64,000 bases of DNA from Eukaryota sp. TZLM1-RC (lineage: Eukaryota > Metamonada: BaSk clade), in assembly GCA_040285825.1 (NCBI GenBank), contig JAUPSS010000010.1, positions 744,001-808,000 of the forward strand, given 5' to 3'. Below, in pieces: positions 45,401 through 57,936 of this stretch. The notes beneath the pieces are model-generated. The model was not told the DNA's origin. It saw only the letters and a program-made list of their open reading frames with translations, and searched no databases. Made by a program: the position numbers and the translations under genes. Numbering within the stretch: position 1 is the first letter of the stretch; each line of letters starts with the position of its first letter.

Positions 45401-48400
45401 TGTTGAAGTATTTGGACTATGCGAATTACATAACAGTTCTTTTTTCAATATTGCCACCTTTGATAATAATTTGCTTTTTCACCATTCTCTTTCATGTCAC
45501 AATGTGGTGTATCAATGGACGGTGGATGTGCAAGGTAATCTATTGTTGAGCAACGGTTCGTCTAATTCATTTCTGAATGATCTCATCATTCATTCGTCTG
45601 TGTATTTTGAACTTGATGCTTTTATGGTCATTGACTCAACAGCCTATCTTCTTCAAAATTCAAACCTTACTTCTGATCTAGGCCTGATCTTGAGGGAAAA
45701 CGCTGAGGTTTTTGTCAGTGGTTACTGGAATAGTCCCTTGAAAGTACTGTCGCCTACTGGTGGGCTGTTGGTTTTTGACTCACTCTCAGTGCTCACCTTT
45801 AAGTCAATCAATGCTTTATCATCAACTATTCGTATTTTTTCTACTATATCTGATATTGCGACTGTTGATTTGCGGAATTCTTCATTATTAATTGAATTTC
45901 CCTCTGCAATTTATATTCATAATGTTATGTGTCAAAATTCAACTATCATCATTTCTGATGTTCCAGCGCCTGTTACGTTGGGTGAAGTGCAAGCTTTGGA
46001 CTCGGAATTTATTTTTAGTGATCTTGATCCTTTTCTTCTAATAGAAGTGTTAGTTTCGAAAGGGAGTACCTTTCACTTTCACACTGGGCAGTTGTGTGTG
46101 ATCTCCAATGTTTCACAGTCAGATTCATTATTAACTGGAACAGACCCCTACATATTTCTTAATGAACTAGTTTTTGATGTTGAAATCAACTCTGGCGACA
46201 ACTGTTGTCCAACAGAAAGTTGTCATTTGACACTTCCATTTGACTATGCTTGGTCTGTCAATGATTACTTGAATGTAGATGTACTTGGCACTGAGCAAAT
46301 TGATCAACATGAATACAGCTACCATTTTGATCTTGTTTTGCGGAATAGTTGGGGGGTTGAAGAGCAATTTCGGTCAGTGTTTGTCAATTTTACTGTTAAT
46401 AATCAGTTTGTGTTAACTTCATTTCAAGTTGATCTTTGTCCATTCACTATTATTGAATCTTCTCAACCACCGACTATTGGTGGTCCTGTTGTTTTTTCTG
46501 GTGTCAATTTTGGTTCTTTACTTCATCCTATCCATGTTACTGTGGATACGCTCAATATTTTATTGTTATCCTCAGAATTTGATCATTCTTCTATAACTTT
46601 TCATGTTGGTTCATTTTCAGGATGCCACAATGCAACTTTCTTTCCTACTAACAGAGCCCCTACAGAATTTGAATTTTGTTATCAAATTCCGGTGATTATT
46701 TCACTTTCCCCTCGACTGGTTCCTTTTTCCTCTGATATTGTCATTTCTGGCATCAACTTTGGTGATAAACCAAATTTTGAGCTTTATGTAGCTGATACTT
46801 ATGCTGACTCTGAACCCTTCACTGTTACTTACAGCATGGCTATCCTACATCTTTCATATGTATGCACGTCCAGCTCAGTCATCAATATTGCCGTTGTTGT
46901 TGGAAACCAATTCAGCAACTTTGTGGATGTGGAATTAATTACTCCTTCGTTTGAGGTAGTTCCCGACATTTTACCAAGTTCTGGAGGCATAATTACCTTA
47001 GAAGGAAATTCTTTCAGCAAATTATTTGAAAGCGAATGCTTAGAATATGCTGAAATCACTTGTAGTGATGGTTTGGTTTATTTTGAACCCTCTCGTGATC
47101 ATTTTGACCGTGTTTCTGTTGGTATCTATCAATTGGATGAATCAACTGAAATTGTTGATTGTATTATTTCTTTTATTCCAGCTCTCCATGATTCTTTTTC
47201 TGTTATAATTGCAGTTATTGAGGCTTTTCCCGATGACGGAGTGTGCTTTGTCAATACTGAGTGTAAGGCTATATTATCTAGTGTTGAGAGAGGTCTTGAT
47301 TTTACTACCCTCCATCCCCATGTCAAGGACGAGTCTGCAATTCGTATTGTCAGTTACGTTGCACAAACCAATTATTCTGAATTAGTATTTCTTCCTTTTT
47401 CCACCAGTCCTGGTCTCGAGTTGTGTTCCAACAAGTCTATTTCTTGCTTTTCTATTTCAAATTTTCCTCCCATCGCCGAAGTTATCTCCATCTCACCAAC
47501 TAGGCTCATTTATGATGGCCCTTCCCGAACAAGTTGTGTCGAAATTATTGGAATCAATTTCGATAATTACTTTGATTTTGAAAGTGCCTTCGCTATTTCG
47601 GATTTCTCAATAACAACTAGTAAAGAAGATGCAGTTAGTGTCAGTGCATGTCTAACTGGTCTCGCCATTGGTTCATTTCAACTATCCACCCACAGTATGC
47701 TCAGTAGTGTTGAAACTGCTTTTACAATTGAAATTTTGGATCCACTTGTTATGCCTACTTTGTTCACCAATAGTAGAGTTTATTTTCTATTTGACTCTCC
47801 ATCAAGTGTTAACATCCAGATTTCGTCCCTTAGTTTTTTATTAAATCCTGGATTCAACTTTCTCAATCTTGAACAACTAAACGAATGTCCAGTCACTATT
47901 CAAGCGGGGGATGGTTCTAATTCCCGTCATATTTTGGTAGATTGTGTTGATTCTTTAGTCATACAACCCTCTCTGTTCTTCATCAATGTCAGATCATTGG
48001 CGAAGATTCCAATTCCTGATGGTTTGAGTGGTGTTTTTAACTTGGCATGTGATTCTTCCACTTGTACCACTGGAGATGTTTCCACTATTGACTCTGAATT
48101 AAATGTCATGGTAGAGTTTTCAACCACTGGGAACTTTGTATTGAGCTTAAGCCTTGTTGAAGGTGATAATTCTATGACCAAGGATTTTGTGGTCAGTGTT
48201 CTCCGTGAGTCGTCCTTTTTTGTCAGCATTTCTGAGCTTTTGTATTATGACAACTCTACTGTGATGGTAGCTGTTCAGAATTTCATGTCACAAGGTACAT
48301 TCCAATGGTCCAGCTCTGAACATGCTGCAAATATACACAGTTTATCATATACAGACTCGCTGACGATGATATCATTAAAGCTTCCCCTAATTGAAGCCCC

Positions 48401-51177
48401 TGGAAGTTTTCTGTTTGAACTCTATTGGATTTATCCCCTGGCAATGGGACATAAAGTGTTTGTTTCTAATTTTACTGTTCATCGTTTGTCTTTTGAATCT
48501 ACTGGTGAGTCATTATCATCAATATCTCCAGTGGACTTTTGTATGGCTTTTGATCACTATGTTCCTGGGTTTGATTTAAATTGTTTTATTGATGATGTTT
48601 ATTTCTTGGCGTTTGTAGACAATAGCAAATTATGTTGCAAGGATGCTCAGTCTAACAGAATTCAACCAAAAACGACTATTCATATCGTCGATTCTTCTTC
48701 AAATGTTTTGGATTCGGTAGAAGTTGATGTCGAGCCCCTTTTTAGTGATGACTGTTATGTTTCTACTGGACCATCTTTGATTAAGCTGAACCTTGCAAAT
48801 TTGGCCTTTTCTGATCATTTGGGTGATGGAAATGCAATTATTGATGGCTTTCGCTGCTGTTCTGGCCTCATTAGTGAGTGTTCGGTCCTTTTACCTATTA
48901 ATTCCACATTATCAATCAATTTTGATAGCGAAATTGATATCAGATCTGTGACAATCACTGTAGATTCTGATTGTTCCTCTGCTAGTAGATCAACTTCCCC
49001 ACTTGAACTTGTGCAACTAGCCTCCAACTGGGCCTGCCATTCAATACCAAATGGATTTGGGTTTGCTTCACAGTGTATTACTTCGTTTTCAGAGTTGGTA
49101 GTAGTGGAATCATTGGAATTGATAGCTGCTCAAGATGTAAACTTATTAGAGATTGAAGTGAATGGTTTTAATCCTAACGTTTGCCTTGTTCCTCACAATG
49201 CAGAATATGGAATAACTTCTATTGGCGATCATGTACCTATTCATTCTGTTATTGTTTACAACGATCACTTTTTCTCCAATTACACTGCTTTCTTGTCCAG
49301 TGTTGCAATGACTTCATCACCACAGCTCAGCATTGCTTCTTTTGATACGCTGGTGTATTCTGTACAATGTTATTTTCCTGAAAAATCTGTTATTTTAGAT
49401 TATGTTATCCAAGCTCCCATAACTATTGTGTTTTCTACATTGGAAGTGACTTATAGCAATGATTCGATTTCTGTTAGTGTTGTTTGTAGAGATATTAATG
49501 GCTTTGTAACTTCTTGTGAAGGAATTGCTATTACTTTCCTTCACTCTTCCCTTCATTTATCCTTACAATATTGTTTAATCTTTGAATGTGTTATTTCTAT
49601 CGAATCCTTCCAATCATTGGGAATTCAAGATGTTTATTATACTGTTGAGGGTTCAAATCAAATCAAATTGTGGCTGTTCGAGCTGCACCAGCAAGTACAA
49701 ACCTTTTTTACTGTCAATGTAATTCAGTCAAGGACCTGTTATAATCCTTTTTTTGGCCCGTTTACATGCACTCACTTTGATATGGAGTTTACAATGTTTC
49801 TACATAAATCTTTGTCGTCTTTTTCCTACAATTTTTCAGTGATTGACGTTGATGTGAGCTCTTCTGCCGCTAGTTTTAATGAATTTCAAATATTCAAAAC
49901 AGAATCGGGGTTGGAAGTTGTTACTCCACCGTTATTCGATTTTGATTTGATTTTTTCTTTAGATGATCTCAGTTATTCTATTCAAGTGACTTCTGTTGAC
50001 TGTGTTTTTCCAATGGTTTTTAATAACGGAGTTTGTGTTTGTGCTCCTGGCTATGCACTCAACTCCGCTCAATCATGTGATAAATGTCCACGAAACACTT
50101 TTTCAGACCCCAGAACTGAGCAACAGTGCCAGCAATGTCCACTTGGAAGAATCACTTTTAATGAAGGGTCGTCTAGTCTTGGTGATTGTGTTTGTCAACG
50201 AAATTTTGTTGAAATTGATGGAGAATGTGTCAGATGTCCTGGCAGAACTACTTGCGAATACGGTCACATCAGCTCTTTCCAAGATGGTTTTCTTTTTTCA
50301 AGTGAGTTTCTACCCTTTGAATGTGTTCTTCGCCATTTATGCAGAAATAATACTTGTATTCAAGGTCATGAAGGGGAGCATTGTTTAGAATGTTCGGAAG
50401 GATTTGAAGCTGCAGGAACTGAATGTATTAAGCAGTCAACAGTTAATTACGTCATTGCTTTTGCAACTGTTTTCAGCTTAACAATAATTTGTATTTCAGC
50501 TGAGTTTTATTACATGGGAATTACAAAATTTAATATCGATATGGTAGAAAGTGCGGCCATCTTTAAACGAAATGTACCTCAAAAGGTTTTGAATAAGTTT
50601 CTTAAAAAACCAATATTTTCTTTATTTGTCGTTTTTCTTGTGGTTGCAGAGCTTTCTCCTTATGGTCTAAGTGGCTTACTTTCTATTATTGTTTCTCGCC
50701 ATTGTTTTATCTTTCCGCGTTTTGCATGTCCTGCAGTTATTTTTTGCAATTTTTTGTTAAAATATTTAATTTTTTACATTGTTCTGATTATACTTCATGG
50801 AAAAAAAGATGAGACTTTGCCGTTTTGAAATTGCTGAGTGCTTTTTTTACTGTATTTTTTTGAGCATTTTATTTCCAGTTACACTTGTTTCATATTTTTA
50901 GTTTATACTTTTATTTTGCAATGTCGACTGTGCTATGTTTGGTATTTTCAATTGCTTGTTTTTAAATCTACTCATTTTTATTGGAGTAATCTTTACTGTT
51001 TCAATTTATTTTTTTGATATTTTAATTCCTTATTTCTATTTCGTAAAATTAAAGGTTATTCTATTTTTGATTATGGGGTTGCTTTTGAAGAAAATTGACC
51101 GCTATTTGTGTATGTTTGCTGCGATCTTTTTTTATAGTATCGTTTACTATGTAATTTTAGTTTTTTGTCATTTTTAG
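33481..51177 (+). CDS. Giant modular surface protein with beta-helix-like repeats, frameshifted
   Basis: One gene appears in consecutive frames: 33,481-40,710, 40,676-42,013 and 42,057-50,828, about 5,780 codons if joined, plus a hydrophobic remnant to 51,177. Order: signal peptide (MVHLSILLLLSCYTALA), a W...NNWS start like bacterial wall proteins, a possible LamG-like domain (nt 34,250-34,900), a divergent repeat (35.1-36.1 kb), about nine 344-residue repeats (36.1-45.2 kb), IPT/TIG-like domains (about 46.5-47.5 kb), a Cys-rich ephrin-receptor-like segment (nt 49,995-50,430) and several membrane helices. Two single-T insertions (near 40,708 and 42,007) break the frame; both are in homopolymers and could be sequencing errors. 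Cell-surface adhesion is the likely role, by inference. Confidence 0.7.
36101..45240 (+). repeat. About nine tandem 1,032-bp coding repeats with a dimeric higher order
   Basis: The marker TVSTSSQ(T/P)D recurs at about 36,101, 37,133, 38,165, 39,197, 40,229, 41,262, 42,295, 43,327 and 44,359, a period of 1,032 bp (344 codons). Units alternate in type: those marked TLMVLDGGEAIF (39.3 and 41.4 kb) lie between those marked TLKVSDGGEAIL. Blocks near 37.92-39.98 and 39.99-42.05 kb look almost identical, so a 2,064-bp dimer was duplicated recently. Each unit is rich in alternating hydrophobic strands (LTISxDFxLDNSVLELTN), as in beta-helices. Confidence 0.85.
50829..51177 (+). pseudogene. Continuation of the giant gene's membrane region
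   Basis: After the stop at 50,828 a different frame encodes FEIAECFFYCIFLSILFPVTL, and from 50,935 MFGIFNCLFLNLLIFIGVIF plus two or three more hydrophobic helices to the stop at 51,177. The density of hydrophobic segments continues that of the preceding frame, so the C-terminus probably decayed or has frame errors in T-rich runs. A short intron cannot be excluded. The following 51,178-51,640 shows no gene. Confidence 0.45.
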
Positions 51178-51639
51178 TCCAAATTTTCTGTACATATTTT
51201 GAATTTTCATCCACAATGTCACATTTTGTTTGAAAAAGTTTCTGATATTTTAACTATCGGGATACTTTGAATAAATATTATCTCAAAAGACCTATGAAAC
51301 AAACTTTATATTTTCAGATAAATAGCTATATTTTGTCCACAAATTTCGAAGAAGAAAACTCTTGTGAAATGTCTCTTCTTTAAAATTTGACATAGCTGTT
51401 TCGAATAAATTGAAATTTTCCAAGCACACAAGAATGATCTTGGTTGGTGGTCTGTGGTCAAGCTTGAGTATGATTTATATAAATAGTTGCATTTGCATAA
51501 GAATTATCTAATCCAAGGTGAAGTGAGATACAAATATCTAGGGGAAGAGTTACAGCCTATCTGGTGAAGATGGAAGAAGCTCCATACTCTTCTTATAAAG
51601 CAATAATAAATATTGAACTCCAAGACAGTAAAAATAACG

Positions 51640-51800
51640 CGCTTAAATTCATTTAATGAAGATTTTCATCTAGAAAATCCTGATCTACTGCTTTCCTTGC
51701 TATTGCTTCTCTTATTCGATGAAAAACCGAAATAATCTATTGACTGAAACAAATTCAATTCGTAAGAGTCACAAAAAACATCAAATCACTTCCATGTTAT
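51640..51800 (-). mobile_element. Family-1 non-LTR 3' end fragment
   Basis: It matches the stretch TGATCTACTGCTTTCC...TTGCTTCTCTTATTCGAT...AACCG, as at 17.57-17.64 kb, then AATAATCTATTGA and ATCAAATC. No body is attached. The following 51,800-52,370 carries only the dispersed repeat at 52,172-52,208. Confidence 0.55.
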
Positions 51801-52369
51801 GTCTTGCACCGGTTTATGAAACTTTATTTTATTTATTTATTTTTATTTTTATTTTATTTTGCTTTGATGATTTGTATAATCCATTTTACGATTTCCCTAA
51901 ACTTTTTGACTCTACAATGGTGAAAAAACATTGTTCATTATTAATGGTTCACTAGATTAAATTGAATCAAGTCATGACAACAATGTGCTTGATCAAATGA
52001 ATTTATGTCAAGGTAGCGTATTTGAAAAGATAAAAGAATGTTTCCAAGATTTAAGTTTTCTGTGTATATCGCTAACGTTGAGTAGAGATGTACAGAATGT
52101 AGTTTACAATAGAAACCCCAACAAGCTCTAATTAATGAGCTGCAAATTAAGATGAAAAACACCAAAAGAGCAGTTGTCAAATTGAAACTTGCATGTTTTG
52201 TGATCAACCCTACAACAACTTTGTTCAAAGTGACCTCAAACCACAAAACATTTGGGCGGTTGGTGGCTATCCAAAAATATCTGATTTTGAAACCTCGACC
52301 AAAAAGTATATTAAATTCTTTATCTTAAAAGTTTGTTACTCAGGTAAAATTACTCACATTTTGAAAAAC

Positions 52370-53770
52370 TAAAACTCAATATCCTCAATACAAGGATGAA
52401 GATCATCAAATTTCTTGAGTGCGCGATTTTGATACTGATTTTGAATTGCTTTAAGTATAATAAAAACTATTGTATTGTGCCAGAAAATGAAGTTCAATTC
52501 TTTTCCTGCTCTTCCTTTTATCAAACATCTGAAACCTTCCAGAAATTCAATACCAAATATTCCAATGTTACCAAAAAGAGAAACAGCAAATGAAACCAGC
52601 TTAAACTTCACATGCTCAACACGCCCAAGCTGAGATAAAGGCTCCTTGTACTTTTTGATTTTGCTCTTTTCAGCAAAGCAAAGCGGGGTTTCGTCTTTTT
52701 AGCAAAATCAATTGCTGAATCCTTACAAACATCAACAGTGACAACATCAACAACTTTGATCACACCATCGGGCCCAGGTGTAATTAAATCAGCACTGCGT
52801 TTCCCGAAAGTATTATCATCTTCATTTTCAGATGACAATTTATGCACAAGTTGTTCAACAAAAGCTTCAATATGGTGGTTTTTGCACATAGCATACAGTT
52901 GGTCGCTAACAGCATTATAAAGAACTGAGCGATATGTAATATTAAATTTACAATTAAATAAATGATTCAGATTGATAAGCTGACCTCAACGACAAATCAA
53001 ATTATTTGGTACACTGCATGGCCCCAGAAAACACCTCATCTTGAAGGCAGTTGTTATTGTTAATCATTTCATAATAAACTATAAATATTTGGAATATGGG
53101 AAATGAGACAACTTGAGCTACTTTCTTTAAGATCAGTCAAAAAGTTCTCAAAAACGATATTTTTTTCTTAAGCCAAGCTAAGACGAACAGTAAAATCCTA
53201 GTTTTCAAAAACTTTGAATGTCTTTTTCTGTAAATTGGCATATGTAAATGTCAAGGAAACCAAATTTTGGGGGTGGAATTTCTTGAATATCGGCAGGAAA
53301 GAATTTGAACCAGATGTGAGAAGAGAGTCATTCAATTTCATTTTGCATAGACACTGAACAATCACTAACACAATATTCTATAAAATGTTGGTTTTCAGGA
53401 AAACGTTTCAAAAATTCAAAGATAAAATTTGCCTCCGCCAATGAATGCGGCTTTACACAAATATTCAGATTTGTGAAAACAGAGGCCGCTTAATTGTGCG
53501 CTAGAAAACATATGACTACGGAAAAAAACAGAATCAATCTTAATCAAATTAACAGAAACAACAAAATTTTGTTCTTAATTCATTAAAAATTCTGCAAAAT
53601 TCGAAAGAGATAGATGGCGAGGTATAAAAAAACCAAAAAGTAGCCAAGACTTTCCAATTTAACACCATCATCCCCCTTGACGAAAGCCCAATATCTCCCA
53701 ACCTAGATGTCCTCACCACAAGGGTAAAGAGATAGAGCATTCCCACTCCTGTAAGTACATTATCCAATGT
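52370..53770 (-). mobile_element. Family-2 non-LTR copy (thumb to 3' end)
   Basis: The minus strand encodes, from 5' to 3', a thumb part (SAQLSGLCFHKSEYLCKAAFI, near 53,450), then the zinc-knuckle region, MCKNHHIEAFVEQLVHKL, FGKRSADLITPGPDG and VVTVDVCKD (52,690-52,889), and finally FWHNTIVFIILKAIQNQY and CIEDIEF-stop at 52,372. Several frames and stops separate these. It is a good reference for the uninterrupted target of the solo tail at 28.3 kb. Confidence 0.7.
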
Positions 53771-53989
53771 CGTTCAGATTACCACTGGTGGGTAGATTAT
53801 TCTTACAAGACTTGATGATGGCACTGTTTACTTATGGAGTATTGAGGTAATGGACAGTTAGACAAGATCAACTTTCACCCAAAAAATAGAATCATTATCC
53901 AATGTTATTGATATACCCAGAACGTAAATAATAAAAAATAATTATAAAATGACATGAAAAGGTTGGCAACGTTGGAGATCAGCTGAGAG

Positions 53990-54700
53990 CGCGTATGAGG
54001 AGACCGATAGGAACAGGGCAGTGACATGGCATGACTTGGTCGACTTTTTCCATGGAGCATTGGTGACCTCACAAACTATGGATTGGGTTAACCCTACGGA
54101 CAAGGTGAACGCATACAGAGCAGTGATCGGACACCACCACGTGGTTCAATTTAACCACCATGGTGGTTTTCTTGATGGTCAATTTCATTTCATTATTCCT
54201 TTCTCCTTTCTTTGTTTCAAATACCATGGCCTGGCAGCAAACACCCTGTATTTGAATACATTCCCCCTCATAATGCTTATGATGAAGTGGAATATTCGAG
54301 AGGACGCCTACATGCCATATGTGACTTTTATTCAAATGGATGAATGCTGAAATAATAAAAATGATGGAAAAGATGGAAGAAATTGCAGAAACAGTCAATG
54401 AGCAGGATCAAGAAGCAGATTATTCACTGGATGAGGAAGTCCTACCGATCCTTGTTATTTCAGAAATCTCTATGTTTCGGAGCACATTGAGGAGGAATGA
54501 TATGATCGATCTCAAATGTTTTTTTCGTTCAATAGTTGAATTATGGGTTTAGTATTTGTTAGTGGAAATAGACATGTGTTATTCATAATGATTTGACATG
54601 TCAGAAAGTAACAGCATTTTACAGGCTCAAAAAAAACCACCACGTGGTTCAATTTTCCCACTTTGTGGGAAAAATTCCGAACCTTGATACAGAGGGAGAG
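53990..54700 (+). mobile_element. Unknown transposon fragment with palindromic ends
   Basis: Two copies of ACCACCACGTGGTTCAATTT (54,133-54,152 and 54,636-54,655) bound a segment of about 500 bp. The first is followed by the 16-bp perfect palindrome AACCACCATGGTGGTT, the second by a TCCCAC-TTT-GTGGGA hairpin. Upstream, TWHDLVDFFHGALVTSQTMD is coding-like and more GC-rich. Inside, YIPPHNAYDEVEYSRGRLHA and the acidic end shared with window positions 1-71 suggest a transposase-like protein with stops. The family is not recognised. Confidence 0.5.
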
Positions 54701-54959
54701 GGTTACTTCGAGATAAAACTCTTCGGGTGAAGAACAGCATTGCGAGAGACACTGTGTTATCTTTCAGAAAATATTATATCAAAACAGGTAGAGACATGAC
54801 GAAGCTTAAACACCATTGAGGAAATGTTGATCAAACAACATGTAAGTTTTGGTTTATGTTTTCCACAAAACTATAGGAAATTAGAGCATAAAATTCAAAT
54901 CATAAATCAATTATCGTGGGAGCAAATGAAACACTAATTATCATACAACAATAAGTAAT

Positions 54960-55075
54960 TGATTATTTTAATTGATATTAATATATATATTATATATAAT
55001 ATAATATTAATAATAAAAATAATATTACATTATATTGATATATTAATTAATATTGATTACAAATTTTAATATTTT
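54960..55075. repeat. AT-only low-complexity tract
   Basis: The stretch is made almost entirely of A and T with many TA and TAAT steps (for example TTAATATATATATTATATAT). It lies between the transposon fragment and the family-1 copy. No gene or other structure is visible. Confidence 0.8.
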
Positions 55076-55127
55076 TATTTTAGTTGATTGTTTTTGTTGG
55101 TTATGCTACTTTTGGTAATGCTATTTC

Positions 55128-56093
55128 TGCATTTAAAGAAGAAACTTCAAAAATCGACGTAGAAAAACGGGGTCGATGTTTTCCCCAATGTTTCCATGGC
55201 AATATTTCTGAAGAGAATAATTTAAATTTAAAATACACTGTTCGAACATTACAAAACGATTGACTGAAATGTATTAACAAGAAAAATACCTTTTAAAAAA
55301 TATATCCATCTTGGCTGTTTTAAATCAAGATCTCCACTCATTGTTATGGGAAAAAGGTGTTGTGAAAATCAGTCATCAGATTGGTCACTGTTTGTGACCA
55401 CTGTGCTACGAAGTTTTGGACTGTGTGCTAATGATGAAGCGTTTGTAGCAAAAATGAGATTATATTTGAATATTCCCATTAATATCAAAAGAAAAATGTA
55501 TTTGTTTGAATTCACCTCAGCTCACTTTGCTTCATGCTTTGAATTGTTCGAAATTGATAACTCATCGTTCTTCATTACATGATGTTGTTAGAGAGACTGT
55601 TTTTAATATGGCACGAAATGCAAGAATCTCGTGTATCAAAGAACCTCTGTTGAAGGAAACACTGTCATTAAATAATTTTGGTTTTGATGATCGAGGTGAT
55701 GTATACTGTGATTGGGTTGATAACTATAAAGCTGTTGTTGACTTTGTCTCCTGTAATGTTGTAAATGACACTTTGGTTCACAGAAGAAAACTTAATCCTA
55801 TAGGTGCTCTTGGATTTAAAGCTAAAGAAAAACATAGAAAATATGACAAAGATATCGAAGAATCTAATGCTGATAGAAATAGACCACTTGTCTTATTGCT
55901 TTTTTCATTTTCTATAAACGAAAGACTATTAGTAGAAGGTGCAACTTCTTTGAATGTTTTTTCAAAAAATGGTACAAAAAAGAAAAAAAAAGATTTGAAA
56001 TCTTTTTATGGCGCTCTCGAATTCAATTTCCCATTGTTAATAGATTACCTTGGTTTTTCAATCGAATAAGAGAAGCTTTAGTTAGACAGCAAG
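55128..56093 (+). mobile_element. Family-1 non-LTR copy (thumb to 3' region)
   Basis: The frames at 55,346-55,582 and 55,506-56,069 encode LRSFGLCANDEAFVAKMRLYLNIPI, then NSPQLTLLHALNCSKLITHRS, RGDVYCDWVDN, VDFVSCNV, KAKEKHRKYDKDIEESNADRN and a C-terminus LIDYLGFSIE with TAA. One frameshift lies near 55,500 in the zinc knuckle. This copy keeps the part after KYDKD that is deleted at 17.6 kb. The 3' tail is cut at AGACAGCAAGC, where (AT)n begins. Confidence 0.75.
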
Positions 56094-56780
56094 CACATAT
56101 ATAAACATATATATATATATAAACACATAAGAAACAAAATTCTCCACGCCAACTCTTGATGAATCCTTATACAGCTTGGACATCATTAAATTTAAATATT
56201 TGGGATCACTTCTATACAAATAAAAAATGATACGATTCTTCCATAAAAACACAGCAAAATTCTTACCACTTGAACGACAAAAATTATCAAAATCATTGAG
56301 AAAATTCAAACCAGACTGACCAATGTTACTAAAAATCGAGAAGGCAAAAGGAACAAAAGAAAACTTGGAGTAATGGTTCTTATTGAAATCATTCAATAAC
56401 TCAGTATATTTGTCTCGTTTACAAACCTCAGCCTTGTTCAAGTGGCCATTAGAACTAACTAAGACATCATCAAGGTAAAATGAAGCAAAAGGATCAACAG
56501 TAGTAAAATCAACAACAATTTGAAAGGAATTTATAAAATGAGTAATTAAATCACCATGACAAGAATCAAAGAAATTATTATCGCTATAATGCTTTAACAA
56601 GGGTCTACTTTGCAACTCAAATTGTAACACTGAAACATTTCATATGTCACATCACGAACAGCATTATGAAGAACTGACCGATATTGAAGAAACTTCTTAC
56701 AACTCCCAATTTGACGGAAATTGGCAGTCGGTTTTTCGTTACAAATACAAACAGAATTATCCAAAAGTCCACTTAAATAA
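56082..56780 (-). mobile_element. Family-4 non-LTR endonuclease fragment
   Basis: The minus strand (56,630-56,082) encodes FDSCHGDLITHFINS, VVDFTTVDPFASFY, CKRDKYTELLND, FSFVPFAFSIFSNIGQSGLNFL and LWKNRIIFYLYR. These parallel the ADVV, VVTVDV, KRKKYANLL and FAISLYGRLG blocks of family 2. Upstream (56,630-56,770) a C-x-C...R-S-x-LH-x-AVRD block is visible out of frame. The sequence is clearly distinct from families 1-3. Confidence 0.6.
56094..56130. repeat. AT-rich microsatellite at the junction of two retroelement fragments
   Basis: ACATATATAAACATATATATATATATAAACACA separates the plus-strand family-1 copy from the minus-strand family-4 fragment. It may be the degenerate tail of one of them. 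Confidence 0.6.
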
Positions 56781-57774
56781 AACCATTAAATTGTAAAAAA
56801 ATTTCACTTTGAAATAACTTTCTAAAATGGATTGATCCAACTTGGAACAAAAAAATGTTTCAAGTTGTGTCATCCAAATTGGTTTCATGTTGTTTTCTAG
56901 AGTAAGTCTATCCATCTATCTATCTATGTAAATATTAATACAAAGGATTAATACAAATACAACGTGGCAACCAGGACTGCACACTCTTCAAAAGATGTTT
57001 TGTTTTGCTGGAAAGACAAACGCTTGATATGTGTTTAATTCTGAAGCAGTCTGATGCACTGATATGTGATATGACAACCAAAACTTCAATCCATTGTAGA
57101 TGTGGATGTATATAGTATCTAATGATAAGCAGAACATACTACACTGCATCTTACTCTCTATTAAGTAGCAAACAACTCATGAACCATCAAAATGTATTGT
57201 AGAAGGACGAATCATTAATATTCTTGGCAAATACAACGAACCTCCCATGACTTTGGACCGACAAGTTTGCAAGGAGAACAGTGACAAAGACCATAGACCC
57301 AACAACTTTCACCAAATGCAACAAGTGCTCTAGAATGATCGTAGCCAACAAGGTTGTTTGATGCTATTGTATTGAAAAATACGGCTGATTTTTGCACAAC
57401 AGCACAATTTGTCCAGCAAAACTATTTTTCATTTCTGCCCTTTTCAATGAACGTGCTGGAGGTGACTTTTTGTTTTTGCGTTTTTCACTGTAAATGGTAC
57501 ACTTAACAGATAATTTGAACAAAGTTATTGAATTATTCAGGTCTGTTCAAATTGATAGTTTCCGAACATCTTGAGAGAATTCTAATAAGTTTAGAATCAA
57601 CTATACTATACTATGTTGATACTTTATATTGTATACTTATTGTTGAACTGCTGTGAACAATCAATTCAGAAACCATGAATGTAAAAAGTTATAACACTAT
57701 GTATTCTGTATCAACAATTCCGTTATTTTGATTGAACAAGGTTGAAGTTTATATTATTAGTGACTGGGATGGAT

Positions 57775-57936
57775 GTCGTGGTTGAGTGATCCGCCGACAC
57801 CTTATGGGTGTCTGCGACGACTTGCGTGTGGAGATCAATGAATTTTCCTAAATTGGGTACATAAAACAGAGCAATTACAGGGGCACAGATTTTAGGTGAT
57901 TTAGGTAGGTCCCGAGTTCGAGTCTCGGCGGAAACA
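57775..57936 (+). other. tRNA-like sequence (B-box T-arm, structured 5' part)
   Basis: Around 57,913-57,929 a perfect T-arm is seen: CCGAG-TTCGAGT-CTCGG, followed by CGGAAACA and then TTTT, a Pol III-type stop. Upstream, TGGTTGAGTGATCC resembles an A box. A stem GTCGT/ACGAC (57,775-57,779 with 57,817-57,821) encloses a GACACC-TTATG-GGTGTC hairpin. A 5' acceptor strand complementary to CGGAAAC is not found, so this is not called a tRNA gene. It could be a tRNA-derived SINE or a decayed intron-bearing tRNA. Nothing else is recognised in 56,780-58,230. Confidence 0.4.

Noticed and set aside
54340-54552. 70-codon ORF with an acidic middle
   Set aside because: Its end is a frame-shifted version of the element ORF end at window start, so it is part of the transposon remnant rather than a gene.
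57215-57397. 60-codon minus-strand ORF
   Set aside because: No recognisable motif and no conserved copy elsewhere in the window.
57870-57936. A tRNA gene
   Set aside because: Only the T-arm and terminator are convincing. No 5' acceptor strand complementary to CGGAAAC is found within about 200 bp upstream, and the D-arm does not pair.
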